A DNA stretch of 64,000 nucleotides from Triticum aestivum. Taxonomy: Eukaryota; Streptophyta; Magnoliopsida; Poales; Poaceae. This document shows, one piece after another, positions 34,538 to 46,169 of the stretch. The notes beneath the pieces are model-generated. The model made no database searches. It was not told where the DNA came from and saw nothing but the letters and a program-made list of their open reading frames with translations. Positions within the stretch are counted from its first letter, which is position 1. Each line of letters begins with the position of its first letter. Location: assembly GCF_018294505.1 (NCBI RefSeq), contig NC_057800.1:174420396-174484395 (forward strand), written 5' to 3'. The translations under genes were made by a program, and so were the position numbers.

Positions 34538-35457
34538 TATCGGTGTAACAAACCCTCGGTCTGTTGCCCAGACTGTGCACATGTACAAGAACAAGATTGA
34601 AGCACCAACCCAAGCCAGGATACAAGAAGTCAAGAGATTCGAAGAACCAGCATGCAGCTCAGAGAGACTAAGGCCAAGCCAGAGAAGCAAGATATCTCCA
34701 AGAGAAGGGCCTCCCTTGCCGGACAGGCGAGCCCGGCAAGGGAAAAGACCGCCCCAGAAGCAGATGACCAAGACACCCCCACAAGGCCCTACCGGGGCTC
34801 GCGAAGGCGAAACCACCTCACCAACCACTCTAGCACGACCCACGGCGTCCATCAGTGCGGTGTCAAGCCGCAAGGTGACTAAGTGGTAGTTGTTCGCCAC
34901 ATGGCAGCCGTTTCCTACAGAAGAAACCCACAGGTGACACCCGTCCCGCGACGTGTCAAGAGAACATGTGTAGAGTTGGCAAAATAGCCCGGCAAGCCTT
35001 GCCGGGCAACCAGTGATGTGACACTAAGCGATGCATTTAATGCGCCCTGTCAACCCACAGAGTTAGGTATGCTAGCACTGTTTGCTATCATATCAATGCA
35101 TAATGACTACTTTGCCATTGTGGTGACCCCTTAATCTATAAAAGGAGGCCCATGGCAACCGTAGAAAGGGTTGGAAAGTTGATGAACCCTCACCCCCACA
35201 TGCGCGTAGTCGCTACTGCCCTTAGGCAACCCCTGCCAGGCAAGTGTACTACGCTTCGCCACCTCCATTCCACCATTAATCCACCAAAGCAGGAGTAGGG
35301 TTTTACGCCTCACGGCAGCCCAAACCTAGGTAAATTGCTTGTGCGTTCTCTGTTGTGCTGCCGTGCGATGGCCTGCTCTTTGTGCAACGCGACGTCCCCC
35401 TGCCGAACCAGCAAGGGGCCTCCTGGTCCCATAGGTGGCCGCGGATATCCCGCGACA
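34538..35457 (+). repeat. 3' LTR of the gypsy element
   Basis: It begins TATCGG (the terminal TG has changed to TA) and ends CGACA. It is followed by the TSD TTTGA and then the continuation of the split solo LTR. Confidence 0.92.
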
Positions 35458-37094
35458 TTTGACAACGCGGTTGATGTAGTCGAACTTCTTCTCGTTCCGA
35501 CCGATCAAGCACCGAACGTACGGCACCTCCGAGTTCTGCACACGTTCAGCTCGATGACGTCCCTCGAACTCTTGATCCAGCAAAGTGTTGAGGGAGAGTT
35601 CCATCAGCACAACGGCGTAGTGCCGATGATGGTGAAGTGATCCGTGCAGGGCTTTGCCTAAGCACTACGTGAATATGACCGGAGACGTAAACTGTGGAGG
35701 GGGGCGCCGCACACAGCTAACAACTGTTGATGTGTGTTCTAGCGGTCCCCCCCCTCATATATATAGGTTGGAGGGGAGGAGAGGCATCCAAGGAGGCGCT
35801 CCAAGTAGGAGGAATCCTACTTGGGCGCCTCCCAATTCGGCCTCCCCCCTTCCATATTAATCCGGAGGGGGGAGGAAGGTGGAGGAAGGAGGAAAGGAAG
35901 GGGGAGGCCGAATCCCTCCCATTCCTTTCTCCCTTCTCCTCTTTCCTTCCCCTTTATTTTGGCCTACATGGGGCGCACCATCCCCTTAGGGGCTGGTCTG
36001 TCCCCCTCTTGGCCCATTAAGGCCCATGTAGTTGCCGGGGGGATGCCCGGAACCCCTTCCGGTGACCCGATATGCACCCGGTACCCCTGGAACATTTCTG
36101 GTGTCCGAATATCATCGTCCTATATATCAATATTTACCTCTTGACCATTTCGAGAGTCCTCATCATGTACATGATCTCATCCGGGACTCCGAACAACATT
36201 CGGTCACCAAATCACATAACTCGTATAATACCAAATTGTCATCGAACGTTAAGCGTGCGGACCCTACGGGTTCGAGAACTACGTATATATGACCGAGACA
36301 CCTCTCAGGGTCAATAACCAACAGCGGAACCTGGATGCTCATATTGGTTCCCACATATTCTACGAAGATCTTTATCGGCTGTACCATAATGACGACATAT
36401 GTTATTCCTTTGTCATCGGTATGTTACTTGCCCGAGATTCGATCGTCGGTATCTTCATACCTAGTTCAATCTCGTTACCGGCAAGTATCTTTACTCGTTC
36501 CGTAATACATCATCTCGTAACTAACTCATTAGTCACATTGCTTGCAAGGCTTATCATGATGTGTATTACCGAGAGGGCCCAGAGATACCTCTCCGATACT
36601 CGGAGTGACAAATCCTAATCTCGATCTATGCCAACCCGAAAAACACCTTCGGAGATACATGTAGAGCATCTTTATAATCACCCAATTACGTTGCGACGTT
36701 TGATAGCACACAAGGTATTCCTCCGGTATCCGGGAGTTGTATAATCTCATAGTCAAAGGAATATGTATATGACATGAAGAAAGCTATAGCAATAAAACTG
36801 AATGATCAACATGCTAAGCTAACGGATGGGTCTTGTCCATCACATCATGCTCCTAATGATGTGATCATGTTCATTAGATGACAACACATTTCTATGGTTA
36901 GGAAACTTAACCATCTTTGATTAACGAGCTAGTCTAGTAGAGGCTTACTAGGGACACGGTGTTTTGTCTATGTATCCACACATGTATCAAGTTTCCGGTT
37001 AATACAATTGTAGCATGAATAATAAACATTTATCATGATATAAGGAAATATAAAATAACAACTTTATTATTGCCTCTAGGGCATATTTCCTTCA

Positions 37095-37420
37095 TTAACA
37101 TCTTGACACGGACAACACTCATGATCATTGTTGCATCGTCATCAACGCGTCCATTCTCATGGTCAACATTTTGGTATCCTTTGAAGCGGTTGCGAGCTCT
37201 ACCTTCCTCTCTTCAAGTTTGGTCTTCTTCTTTTCGAGATTAATCTTCTTCTTGATAGCCGCCAGCAAGATGTTAGACCCCTCCGTCTTCTTTTCACCCT
37301 TCATGTTGGAGCTCTTGAGACATGCCTCCTCCTTCATCAAGGTACCCTCTAACATCTCCATCATCTTGGTCGCCGCCTCTTCTCGCTTCACCTTCTCCAC
37401 CTCTCACTTTGTTCCCGGAG
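37095..37420 (-). pseudogene. NAM-associated-like coding fragment, interrupted by the solo LTR
   Basis: On the minus strand the frame reads EKVKREEAATKMMEMLEG, EEACLKSSNMKGEKKTEG, then a Lys/Glu-rich coiled stretch with LEERKVELATASKDTKMLT. This order resembles the C-terminal half of the plant proteins annotated as no-apical-meristem-associated (PF14303-like), many of which travel in DNA transposons. A shift near 37140-37150 moves the frame to DDDATMIMSVV, which continues across the TTAAC insertion site to the stop at 15983. A TGA just before EVEKVK suggests more decay. It is non-functional; family assignment is by eye. Confidence 0.5.
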
Positions 37421-37429
37421 TGCCCCGCT

Positions 37430-38729
37430 CCCGGTCGCAGAGGGTGTTGGAGTCCTACGTGACAGATGTCTGGACTCCTGCAAAGTCCCTCTGGTTTACG
37501 AACAAGCGTGTGTGGCAAATACGGGTTCGTGTTCTGCCTCGAGGTTTGCACGCGTTTTGAGTCTATGCGTTGTAGATGCGCTTGGTGCATTCGTCATTAC
37601 AGGGGCACAAACGTGCCCATGCTCACTGACAAGCTCTAGTCTCTGGTGTGCGGACAGATTAGTTTGGATTCTGACGATGAATCCACCTGCTTAAGGGCTT
37701 TTACCCGCTGTATTTCCTAAGAAAAGAGCCCACCGGTTTAGCTGGCAAAGCAAAGCAGACCGGACCATATCATACCAAAAAGATCGACGGGCCACCGGTG
37801 CCTGCAGTTCGTCGAGGCCGCTCTGATGAGCTAGAATTGTGTTGCCCAGATCCTTTGGTGCGGCCGCCTAACTCTTGGATGGCGATGTGGTAAGTGGAGC
37901 TTATAGCATGGTGGTTGTGCTTTGTCCCAAGTGGTCTAAAGCTCCTCAAAAATGACATAAACCATAATGACAATGCATGATCACGAACTGACTGTTGCTA
38001 CTCTGAGTGGATCTTTTTGTCTATGCGTCATTTTAGGCGTTCAGATCAACGAGCTGATGATTGATCCGGTTGGAACAATACGTCATCAGCAGCATTTTTT
38101 TCCCGCCCAAAAAGAAGAGATAGTGTCAGTGCAGTACTGTTTCAGTTTTTTTTCCCTTTCGACGGCACATAATGCGTCGTCTGTGTACACGTTGCGGCAT
38201 GCTTCAAGCTGAAAATTTGACAGATACTACCAGTTCAATTAGCTTGGAAGATCGACCGGGGAATTTCCTTCGTCTTGATCCAGATCGCGATAGCATGTGG
38301 TGAGGTTTGGACGTTTGCCAGGAGCAGGAGAAGACCATGCTGTCGTCCACGGCTGGTCGCTCTTTCGTCCCGGTTTCTCACTCTGTCTCCCGGTGCTACC
38401 CCACGGCCGCTGCTGTCTCTGCAGCTTTCTGAATCTTAAGCACTCGCGGTAGGGTACTATAGCTGGAGTATTTTACTGTGGAGTTTGACACATGGTTGAC
38501 TGGTCCCATCTCCGACATCTTTATGCAGCTCTGTGCTCCGTTGGGTCGGCTTCCTGCATGCTTTGACGGTTTGACCCAACGATCCTACGCAATTACTGGA
38601 CGCAGAAGTAGGGAACTCCCTTGAGCTGCTGGTGTCTGGCTATCAGAAATGTGTCCTAAAGAAAAGGATATATTCTGCGTGTAAAGAGGCGTAAAGTGAG
38701 ATTGTTATTCCCTGTGAATCTAATGATTC

Positions 38730-38730
<1 letters not shown>
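37430..38730. other. Unassigned sequence, no gene recognised
   Basis: Mixed-composition DNA that looks low-copy by eye. Only short unrecognised frames occur. A phrase GAGTCCTACGTGACAGATGTCTGGACTCC at about 37450 contains a short inverted pair (GAGTCC...GGACTC). No transposon ends could be assigned. Confidence 0.4.

Positions 38731-38762
<32 letters not shown>
38731..38762. repeat. (CCTG)8 microsatellite
   Basis: Eight uninterrupted CCTG units. Confidence 0.95.
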
Positions 38763-38763
<1 letters not shown>

Positions 38764-39593
38764 TGAGATTTGGTGCCGGACCAACGCAGTAGTCGATAGT
38801 TCGAGCCGCGCTTTGTGACATGACATGCAGGCTTTAGTTTAGTTTTACTCCTAGATTATAGTAGTACTGCTCGATAGACAAACGCACACTTAGGATTCAG
38901 CTTTGAGAGGGAGCCACGGCCACTCGCCCTCGTCAGAAGGCCACTGCTCGGTGCTCCCTCCGCGCCCACGCGCAGTCGTCTGTCTTTGACCGGCTCGCCC
39001 CGGCGTTTCACACGTGAACTCAACTGGGATCACGGGATCACATTCCATTCCCTTCGGTTAAGCCAAGCAAGCACATTTCTCATCCTGTGTTTGCTCTGCT
39101 ACGAAAACCGAACGGGAATCCCGTGTCTGTGTATTTTCCACGCAATTTGTTCCCTCCCATATGCTTGGTTCCTTCTCTAGATGAATGAAAGGATATTTTT
39201 GTACGATACGAGCTGGCTGGGTTGGGCGTCGTGGTGCCGAAACCGCCGCGGCGTCCGCGTCCGATCGCGACGGCCACCACGGTCGAGACAGCAGAGCAGA
39301 GCATGCACGCATGAGAACGTACTGTACTCGTGTCATCGTCGATGCCGGAGACCGATGGAGGACCCGGTTCTCCTCGCCTCCGCAAAGGATAAGGCGGAGG
39401 CTTGGCCGCTTAGCTTTGCTTAGATTCGGAGTCAAGGAAGGGGTCATGGCTTAGCTGATACACCGTCTTGTGTGGCCACTTGGCTCGCAGACGGGTCACC
39501 GTATGCTCTAATAATAGACTCGCCATTACATTAGAATGTTCCATTGTGGAGCACGCGTGATGGGCACCTGCACTACGCAAATGCTTCTTCTTC
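38763..39593. other. Unassigned sequence with overlapping GC-rich frames
   Basis: Frames of 80-129 codons occur on both strands around 39060-39450, with no recognised domain and no convincing splice structure. I do not call a gene. Confidence 0.4.
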
Positions 39594-39611
39594 CACACAC
39601 ACACACACACA
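39594..39611. repeat. (CA)9 microsatellite
   Basis: Short CA dinucleotide run. Confidence 0.85.
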
Positions 39612-40511
39612 TATTGCCAACTTCTGACAGTTTGGAGAGAGCGCCATGGATATCGTTGTATAGAGACACGATGGAACATCGGATCGATGGATGGACCTAT
39701 CTGCATGACTCGCGTTCATAGCTCTCTTGTTACTCGTTATGGTGCCAATAATAATGAATCATTCTGTTCTTTACTGCCACGTCTCATGTATATATCTATG
39801 CTGCTTGCTCTGTTGCAAGCCATAGATACAGGGCACAATGGCGATGTTTAGGTGGAAGCCGCCGTTGTCTATTACTCCATCCATCGTTGCTTTTAAGCGT
39901 GCCCTAAAGACGAGCTTTTGGACAGTTTAATACCCGGCATCAAAGCTTTAAAGCAAAGCACGACGCCGCCGAGCCAGTCTTGTATCCATTACCTCACATG
40001 CCTTTTTTCTATTTTCTTCAGAGTTTTCTTTGACTTGAAAAATACAAAAAAACCTGACGGGATCATGTGTCATGCACGGCTCATTTCTCCTGATGTCCTG
40101 ATTCATTGTCCAAGGCACACTGGAACTGTGAGGGCACGTATAATGCATAGCCTTAGGGTGATGCCTCACATGTCATGTAGGATCGGATATCAGATAAAGT
40201 AGGTTCGGATAAGGAAGAGGGATCCTCTGCACGAGACGGGTACTTGAAGAGAAAAAGTGTGTCCAATGTCAAAAGCTGAAAAGATTGAAGTAAAAAGTAA
40301 AGATGCATGTGTACTAGAGTTTTTATTTTTTATTTTTTAATGAGTCCCACCAATGGTATCTTACATTGGGAAGAAAAAAATAAATGTAGATGCCTCAAAT
40401 CACTTTTTGTCATGGGGCACATGTATCCATATGCCATCATTGTACATGTCCTTATCAGCCCCGGTGCTCACGCCGTTCCCTTTTGATTGAGGGTGTCAGA
40501 ACTCTTATGTA

Positions 40512-40743
40512 CTCCCTCCATTCCACAATGTAGTGCTCCCTCTATCCCCGTGCTTCAACTTTGACCGTAAATTTAACTATCAAGACCGATTGCGGCGGGA
40601 GCAAAAATTATATCAGTGAATTCGTATTTTGAAAGAAGTTTTCAATTATATAATTTTTTCTCTCGTCGCAGTTGATCTCCTGGTTAAATTTATAGTCAAA
40701 GTTGGACCTTAGGAAACACGGACGCACTATGGAATGAAGAGAA
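40512..40743. mobile_element. Stowaway (Tc1/mariner) MITE, copy 1
   Basis: The left end CTCCCTCCATTCCACAATG and the complement of the right end (TTCTCTTCATTCC) form the Stowaway terminal repeat, flanked by TA (40510-40511 and 40744-40745). The partner in the second duplicate (62094-62330) keeps ACTATATTTTGGAATG where this copy has ACTATGGAATG, so a few bases were lost here at the right terminal repeat. Confidence 0.85.
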
Positions 40744-41095
40744 TATCAGTAGCAATTTCACAAGTTGCCCATGTCATTTTCATGTAGTACAAGTTATAAC
40801 GTAAAATGCAGGCACATAAGATTCGACCGAACAGTTGCCTACTACTGATAATCTACTAGGCAGAATGAAGTGGCAGAATTTTGTGGGCCAACATATCACT
40901 TGCATTGTTCGGTCCTGTGATTGAGGGGGGTAAATTAAGGAAGCTTCCATTCTTCCTTTTCCAGCGATATGGCCATGAGGGCATAGGTAGACAACTAAAG
41001 AACGACAGAGGTGTGTTCCTTTCTCCAACACCCCTCATGATGGATCATATCACAAACTCTGAAAGGACAAGTGATCGAGAGACCCAATTATGTAG

Positions 41096-41104
41096 TATTT
41101 TCTA
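41096..41104. repeat. TSD of MULE-like element, left copy (TATTTTCTA)
   Basis: Nine bases, repeated at 46115-46123 and present once in the uninterrupted paralogous site at about 62687-62695. Confidence 0.9.
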
Positions 41105-41424
41105 GAGGTAATATTATTGGGAGTCATAGAACTTGTATTTGATGTTCAGTTTGATGCTAAAATTTTAAAAATACGGATTTGTGGTCATTCAACTTGCGTT
41201 CTTGAGCAAATACGGTCACTTTGGTCATATTCAGACGTATCCCGCGCTTACGTGGCACCCCAGTGTGGCTACGGCCCATTGTTAGTGACCGAAACAGCTC
41301 GCCGCATTTTTTCTTTGCAGAAGCACCCTCGCTCTGTATTTAATTAATTTAATTGAGCATAATCCCCTCTGTGTGTCCCACTTGTCAGCATGAGGTGGTG
41401 TGAAAAATGAAAATAAAAAGTACA

Positions 41425-41493
41425 CGGGCAGGGATTTGAACTCCATACACCTCGGGTACATCCATGCACAAGCAAACCACTACACCAACTACA
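41425..41493 (-). other. tRNA-like (Pol III A/B-box) module in the left MULE terminal region
   Basis: On the minus strand TGGTGTAGTGG fits an A box and, about 40 bp on, GAGTTCAAATCC fits a B box. The module looks like a decayed tRNA or SINE head rather than a functional tRNA gene; no acceptor-stem pairing was established. Confidence 0.4.
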
Positions 41494-42419
41494 TATTCCT
41501 TACTGTAAAGAGGTAAACCTGATTTCATATTAGACGCAGTTCTTCCTAGATTCCGTTTTCCCAGGTTCGGCTAGTAAAAACTGGATACCGGAAAATATCA
41601 CCTTTTTTCACCAAAAAGAAATTAAGAAAACTGTTTCAAAATGTATAATGTTTAATCCATACCATACAAAACTTTGTCATGAGCGAGAATTTTTTATTCC
41701 ATTTTTTTCGAGAGGGTTGGAAAAATCCGGGTTCAAAATATCTTGGCCATTTGAGTTTTTATCTACCAAAATTTTGAAATGAATTTTGAATTCAAATCTT
41801 TTTATCGTCTAAATATATTTAATTTAGCAAAAAAAGTGACGCCTGTTATAGTGGTCAGCTCAACTCCTCTCTTCTCCACTACTATTACACAATCAAACAA
41901 GAATTTTTTTAAGTGCACCCAGCAATTAGTCCCACAAAGAGACACGAATCAATCAGCACCACATGATTAATCCCCCAAAACACAATCTAACAGCCATCAT
42001 TCATCTAATAGCGCTATGGTGTGGATTTAGCAAATTCCAATGACTGACCGTACTCCACCGCTGACGAAAACAAACCCTGCCTCCTCGCACGCCCCCACGC
42101 GCTTGCAGCCGCGCCCGGCGGCGTTCTCCCACACGTAGAGGGCGGCGGGGGAGAAGAGGGGAAGATGGGGAAAGGAGAAGAGAGGAACGGGAGAAGGAGA
42201 GGGCGAGAGGCGCGACCCACCAGCCGACGGAGGAGCGAGATCGGTGGCGGACGCGGGCCCTCCTCCCTGGCAGCAGGAGGAGAGGGAGAGAGGCGCGACA
42301 AACGGGCGGGGCTGGTCGTCCGGCGGTGGCGCGAGACCGGCGGCGAACGCGAGCCCTCCTTGCTGGCGGCGGCGTGCCTTCCAATCCTCGCGCTCTCTGG
42401 ACGACTCGCTGACCTCGTC

Positions 42420-44860
42420 CGCCTCATGGCCGCGTCGCCGACCTCGACTGCCTCTCGAATTCCAACGTCTCGCTTCGGCAAGCTCCACCTCGCCCTCATC
42501 ATCAACCTCCTCTATGGTAACCTCTTCCTCATGTATGGCATTTTTTCTTGTTGCTCGCTGCCACTAACACAATGGAATCAAGCATCTTGCCTGATGTCTT
42601 TGTTTAGTTTATCTAGGTAAAGGTTCTGAAGTGTGACCTCTGAAGTTCTTCCCCACGCGGTCCCATACTTTCGCAGTACAGGTAATTGACAGACTTCTTT
42701 TCTAATACTTGAGTTTTTATCAGACTGCTGGTGTATTATGTGTATGATGCAAGCTAGAAACTAGAAGATTTTTTGATCGGATTGCCTGCATACCTTCCAT
42801 GGGAGCTTCAGTTGGATTGCTGATGCTGCCACTAGATTCATTTGTGCAAAGAAATCTGGAAAACTGAAGATAGCAATTGCGTGTTGTGCATGGACTTATT
42901 GGCTGGTCATTTTGGGAGTATATGCTACTCTGTTTTGAGTGAAAGTTATGGTTTTGTACGTATCATACTTTTTTAGGGCACACTCAGTGTTTATTAGCAT
43001 TGAGTTACATGGCAAACATGGCATGAGAAATAAATTGATAGGAACTCTCTGTGCGTCCTCTCCAGATTGGGAGGACACGGAGAGACACGGAATCGAGACA
43101 TGAGTCTTATCCTTGTCAATTAGCAGTACTGTTGGGCTGGACAACTCTGAACCCCACATTCCAGTGTCACCATGGTTGGTGATAGCGATTTCAGGAGATC
43201 AAATTCTGTCCTACAATATCTCTATCTGGTATTCAACTTCGCAAATTTTCATCTCCATTTAAAAATTACTTATCCATCTTAAAACTTCATGGCATGTTTG
43301 CTTTAAGATGTGTTGCAGGTACTATGTTTATTTCCGTAGAAGTTTTCTCTCCAGGATTTTGCATCATTTATTCCCAGGCTCATTGTTTTCATGACTATCA
43401 TGAAATCAGATAGAGGCTATATTCAGTTCATGAACTGCTGAAACAAATACATCTCAGGTGTACTTCCTAATCTCGCTAAGGACAAATATAATCTTCTCTT
43501 TTCACCACCAATCCTTTTTCTTATATGTAGGTTAATGGCCTTCTTTCTCGCACGAAGGACAGGATGATAACTACCCAGAAGCGCAAGATGCTGCTCATGA
43601 ATTCGATAGTGATTTAGTGAGATTGTGAAATATTTCCTTCTGCTCCTTCCAATCTTTCAAATTGATTTACGACGCGTTTGGTTCCGAGAAAATAGCACGG
43701 TTTACGATTGCAGTGTTTCCTGAAACTGTAGCGGGCGTTTGTTTTGCGTAAGATGTTTTCCGTCGCCGCGTTTTCCGATACACCGCTTCGTAAAGTTGAA
43801 ACCGCTCGAACCGAAGTGAATTGGAAAACGGGACTCTCAGCCCGAACCAAACAAAGATTGTCTTAGGTAAAAACGATTGGAAACGGTGCTTTCCGATACG
43901 AGAAAACGAATACATCACGGAAGCTGAACCAAACGCATCAGTAATTGATCTCCTCTTCATTCTGATTATATTTCTTACCGCTTGTCCTAATGGTCCAGCC
44001 AATTAAGAAGAGAAGATAGGCAGGAGAAAAATGTATGGCACAAGAACAGATGCCTTTAGAAGCAGTGTAACAGGGCTGACTTGTATCTCTTTCTACCTTT
44101 ACATATATTTAGAATGTGCAACTGTTGATCGAATATTTATTTATTACCATTGTAAATATATATTTCTACAGATCATGACATAACAAATCTTGAAACATGT
44201 ACTGGCAAGAGAGGAGGAAGTGAAGAAAAAGGTTTGTTCATAAAGACGTTTATGAGGATCCTACAGTTTGATTTTACTCTAGAGATGGCAGTTCCTCTAC
44301 CCTAAATAGTGGGGTCAGCAGCTACTTCTTTTTACATTTGCCTATCCAATATATGGGTCTGCATCATACATGTGCAGATAAATCGGCCTGGTAGAGGAGA
44401 GGAATTACATCCTGAATTCATTGATGCGGCATCATTTTGGTCCGTACTTTGTGCGACTTGACGTTACAATCATGATGCTTTGTTTGCAACCTATGTAAAA
44501 TATTGTATTACTGAATGCATTTATAGTACCATGTACCATCAAGCATTTAAAGTGTTATTAAGAGTAACATGACATTCTCTATATGCTCTAGGTAAACTTG
44601 CGTTGGATACATAATTCTTTTTTTTTGTTCAAGAATTCATGTATGAGAAAATAAAGCTCTTTCATGTATTGGTTTTATATGTCGACAGATTATTATTGGC
44701 TTTGCTACCGCAACTTGCAAAATCTGATGTGTGTGAGAGGCCATCGGGTTATGACAGGATGTTGAAGAATATGGCCTCTAAGATGTACGCCTACTCAATA
44801 GTGAGCTATTGGTACTTCAACATGGAATTTATCTGCTTCAAAAAAAAGATGGTATAATGT
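42420..44860 (+). pseudogene. Captured gene fragments inside the MULE (unrecognised)
   Basis: Several pieces look exonic. A GC-rich first piece has MAASPTSTASRIPTSRFGKL then LHLALIINLLY and a TATG/GTAACC donor-like border at about 42516. A piece ends ACAG/GTAATT near 42680. A piece starts after TTATATGTAG near 43530 (VNGLLSRTKDRMI). An open piece at about 44690-44835 reads SGYDRMLKNMASKMYAYSIV and SYWYFNMEFICF. They do not join into one clean frame and I do not recognise the source. The TE-free composition with splice-like edges suggests host sequence captured by the MULE. Confidence 0.35.
43674..43936. mobile_element. Small fold-back element with GCGTTTGGTTC ends
   Basis: GCGTTTGGTTC at the left and GAACCAAACGC at the right form an 11-bp inverted repeat 263 bp apart, in the style of grass MITEs whose ends contain GTTTGGTTC. 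No clear target duplication was seen, so the superfamily is uncertain. Confidence 0.5.
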
Positions 44861-45589
44861 TATTTTTAGCTATTTTTTGATATTTTATATCTACTGGTTG
44901 GATGGCAGGTGATAGTTCTCAGGTGAACTATGCTATTGATGGTTTCCTTGCCTTTCTTCATGGTTCTGTATTGAGATTGATATGTAACAATTTTTTCTTC
45001 TATTATAAACATTGTCTTTTTTCAAATCCAGTGAGCATTCCTGTAAAATAGTGTGTACTCACATCAGTGGAGTAAATTATGTAAGATAAGCTACATTGTC
45101 TATAAGCTACTGCCATTTAACATGAAACATGTTCTTTTTGACATCACGATTATTGTTTTGAAAACAAATCTTTCCTATTCTGCATCTGAAATATTTCCAA
45201 ATATCACCCTCAACATTTGAGAGGTGCATTGCACGTGCAGCCTTACTAATATATAGAAGTTTGCATGTTCAATTCATTGTTATAGTTCGAGACCATTTTT
45301 ATAAATGAGCATGAATAAAGAAAAATATATTTCACAATACAAGGAATATAATCGCGGCCCCTGCCACTAAGCTAACTATGTCATTATGATATTGTATGCA
45401 CACAAAAGTTATTATATTTGACATAGTTTTTGTCGTTTAAATTCAAAATTTCGGGCGACAACATTTATTCTGGGGACCGCCAAATTTTCTGGGGACTGAT
45501 CGGTTGTCGAAAATTCGGTCTGAGAGAAAAAGAACCTGAATAAGAGTAGTGGTCGTGGACAATATATAAAATCGGGCTTCTCTCTTTAC

Positions 45590-45825
45590 AGGCACTGGTT
45601 GGTACTTACTGTAGCATTTAGCTGCAGTGTATCCACGCTTGAGGTTGAGAGATCGAATCTGTTGGGCCACCCTTTTTTGTCACTCAATTCACGTTGGGGC
45701 TTTTGTTTGTGATTAAACGAATTTTAGTTGATCATGTTGAACGTCAATCGGCACTGATGGAATGATGTATGGCGGACTATTTTATTGACAGGTCCCGTGT
45801 TTGAACCCCATGTGTGCCATCTTTT
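45590..45825 (+). other. Two tRNA-like B-box phrases in the right MULE terminal region
   Basis: GAGAGATCGAATCTG at about 45647 and GTGTTTGAACCCC at about 45796 resemble Pol III B boxes, each preceded by A-box-like sequence. Together with the left module they suggest tRNA-derived sequence near both MULE ends. Confidence 0.35.
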
Positions 45826-46169
45826 TTCATTATATTTGAGGGCTTTGTGCGCATTAAATAAATTGTGAGGGAGTTCTCTATAAAAAAATCCAGCGTGCTA
45901 TGGTCACCTAGTGCCTTGTGCATTCCCAACCACTGACAAGTGGGCCTCCACCGGGATGGCACGCCATGTGGACAGGCCATGTGGCTGGATACGAGAGGAA
46001 GCACCGTATATGCACGCGGGGACAAGTTATGTGACCATAAATCCGTATTTTTGAAGTTTTAGCACCAAACTAAACATTGAGCGCAAGTTTTATGACTCCC
46101 GGTGATATTACCTCTATTTTCTAGTGGAAAAAAAGGAGAAGCGGAAATGTAGTGACAAATGTACGTATG

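Larger units (their letters stand above)
16190..35457 (+). mobile_element. Ty3/gypsy LTR retrotransposon (Tat-like, with second RNase H), hosting a nested copia
   Basis: The ends TGTCGGTGCAATAAACC... and ...GGATATCCCGCGACA form a TGTCG/CGACA terminal inverted repeat and are flanked by TTTGA (16185-16189 and 35458-35462). LTRs are 16190-17101 (912 bp) and 34538-35457 (920 bp). The order is gag, protease, RT, RNase H, a second RNase H-like domain, integrase, then a long 3' non-coding region. The copia element 23414-32028 interrupts the integrase C-terminus. Without it the element is about 10.65 kb. All reading frames are broken. LTRs differ at roughly 70-80 positions by eye (about 8 %), so the insertion is old relative to the copia inside it. 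Confidence 0.93.
16059..37094 (-). mobile_element. BARE/WIS-type copia solo LTR, split by a nested gypsy element
   Basis: The solo LTR consists of 16059-16189 plus 35463-37094 (about 1.76 kb). Read on the minus strand it starts TGAAGGAAATATGCCCTAGAGG and ends CCTAACA, the terminal style of the Triticeae BARE/WIS/Angela copia group. It is flanked by TTAAC on both sides (16054-16058 and 37095-37099). No copia internal region lies next to it, so the original element has recombined down to one LTR. The Ty3/gypsy element 16190-35457 was inserted 131 bp from its left end. Group identity rests on remembered LTR sequence; the ends and TSD are seen directly. Confidence 0.9.
41105..46114. mobile_element. 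MULE-like (Mutator) DNA transposon, 5,010 bp, non-autonomous
   Basis: The ends are GAGGTAATATTATTGGGAGTC and the complement of GACTCCCGGTGATATTACCTC. The inverted similarity continues for about 100 bp and more loosely for several hundred. A 9-bp target duplication is the Mutator hallmark. No transposase is recognised. Inside are a 263-bp fold-back element and exon-like pieces with splice-site-like borders, so it may be a Pack-MULE. The second copy of the host sequence lacks the insertion. Confidence 0.88.

Noticed and set aside
33280..34900. Frames of 100-207 codons in the gypsy 3' region and 3' LTR
   Set aside because: They overlap on both strands inside non-coding gypsy sequence and the LTR, and those in the LTR recur in the 5' LTR.
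39058..39460. Possible host gene around the 39-kb GC-rich frames
   Set aside because: Frames on both strands are unrecognised and there is no supporting splice or domain evidence.
41425..41493. A functional tRNA gene
   Set aside because: Only A/B-box-like words match; a complete cloverleaf could not be drawn.
42001..42505. Arg/Ser/Pro-rich minus-strand frames of 127-163 codons
   Set aside because: They are shadows of a GC-rich, probably captured first exon or leader on the plus strand.
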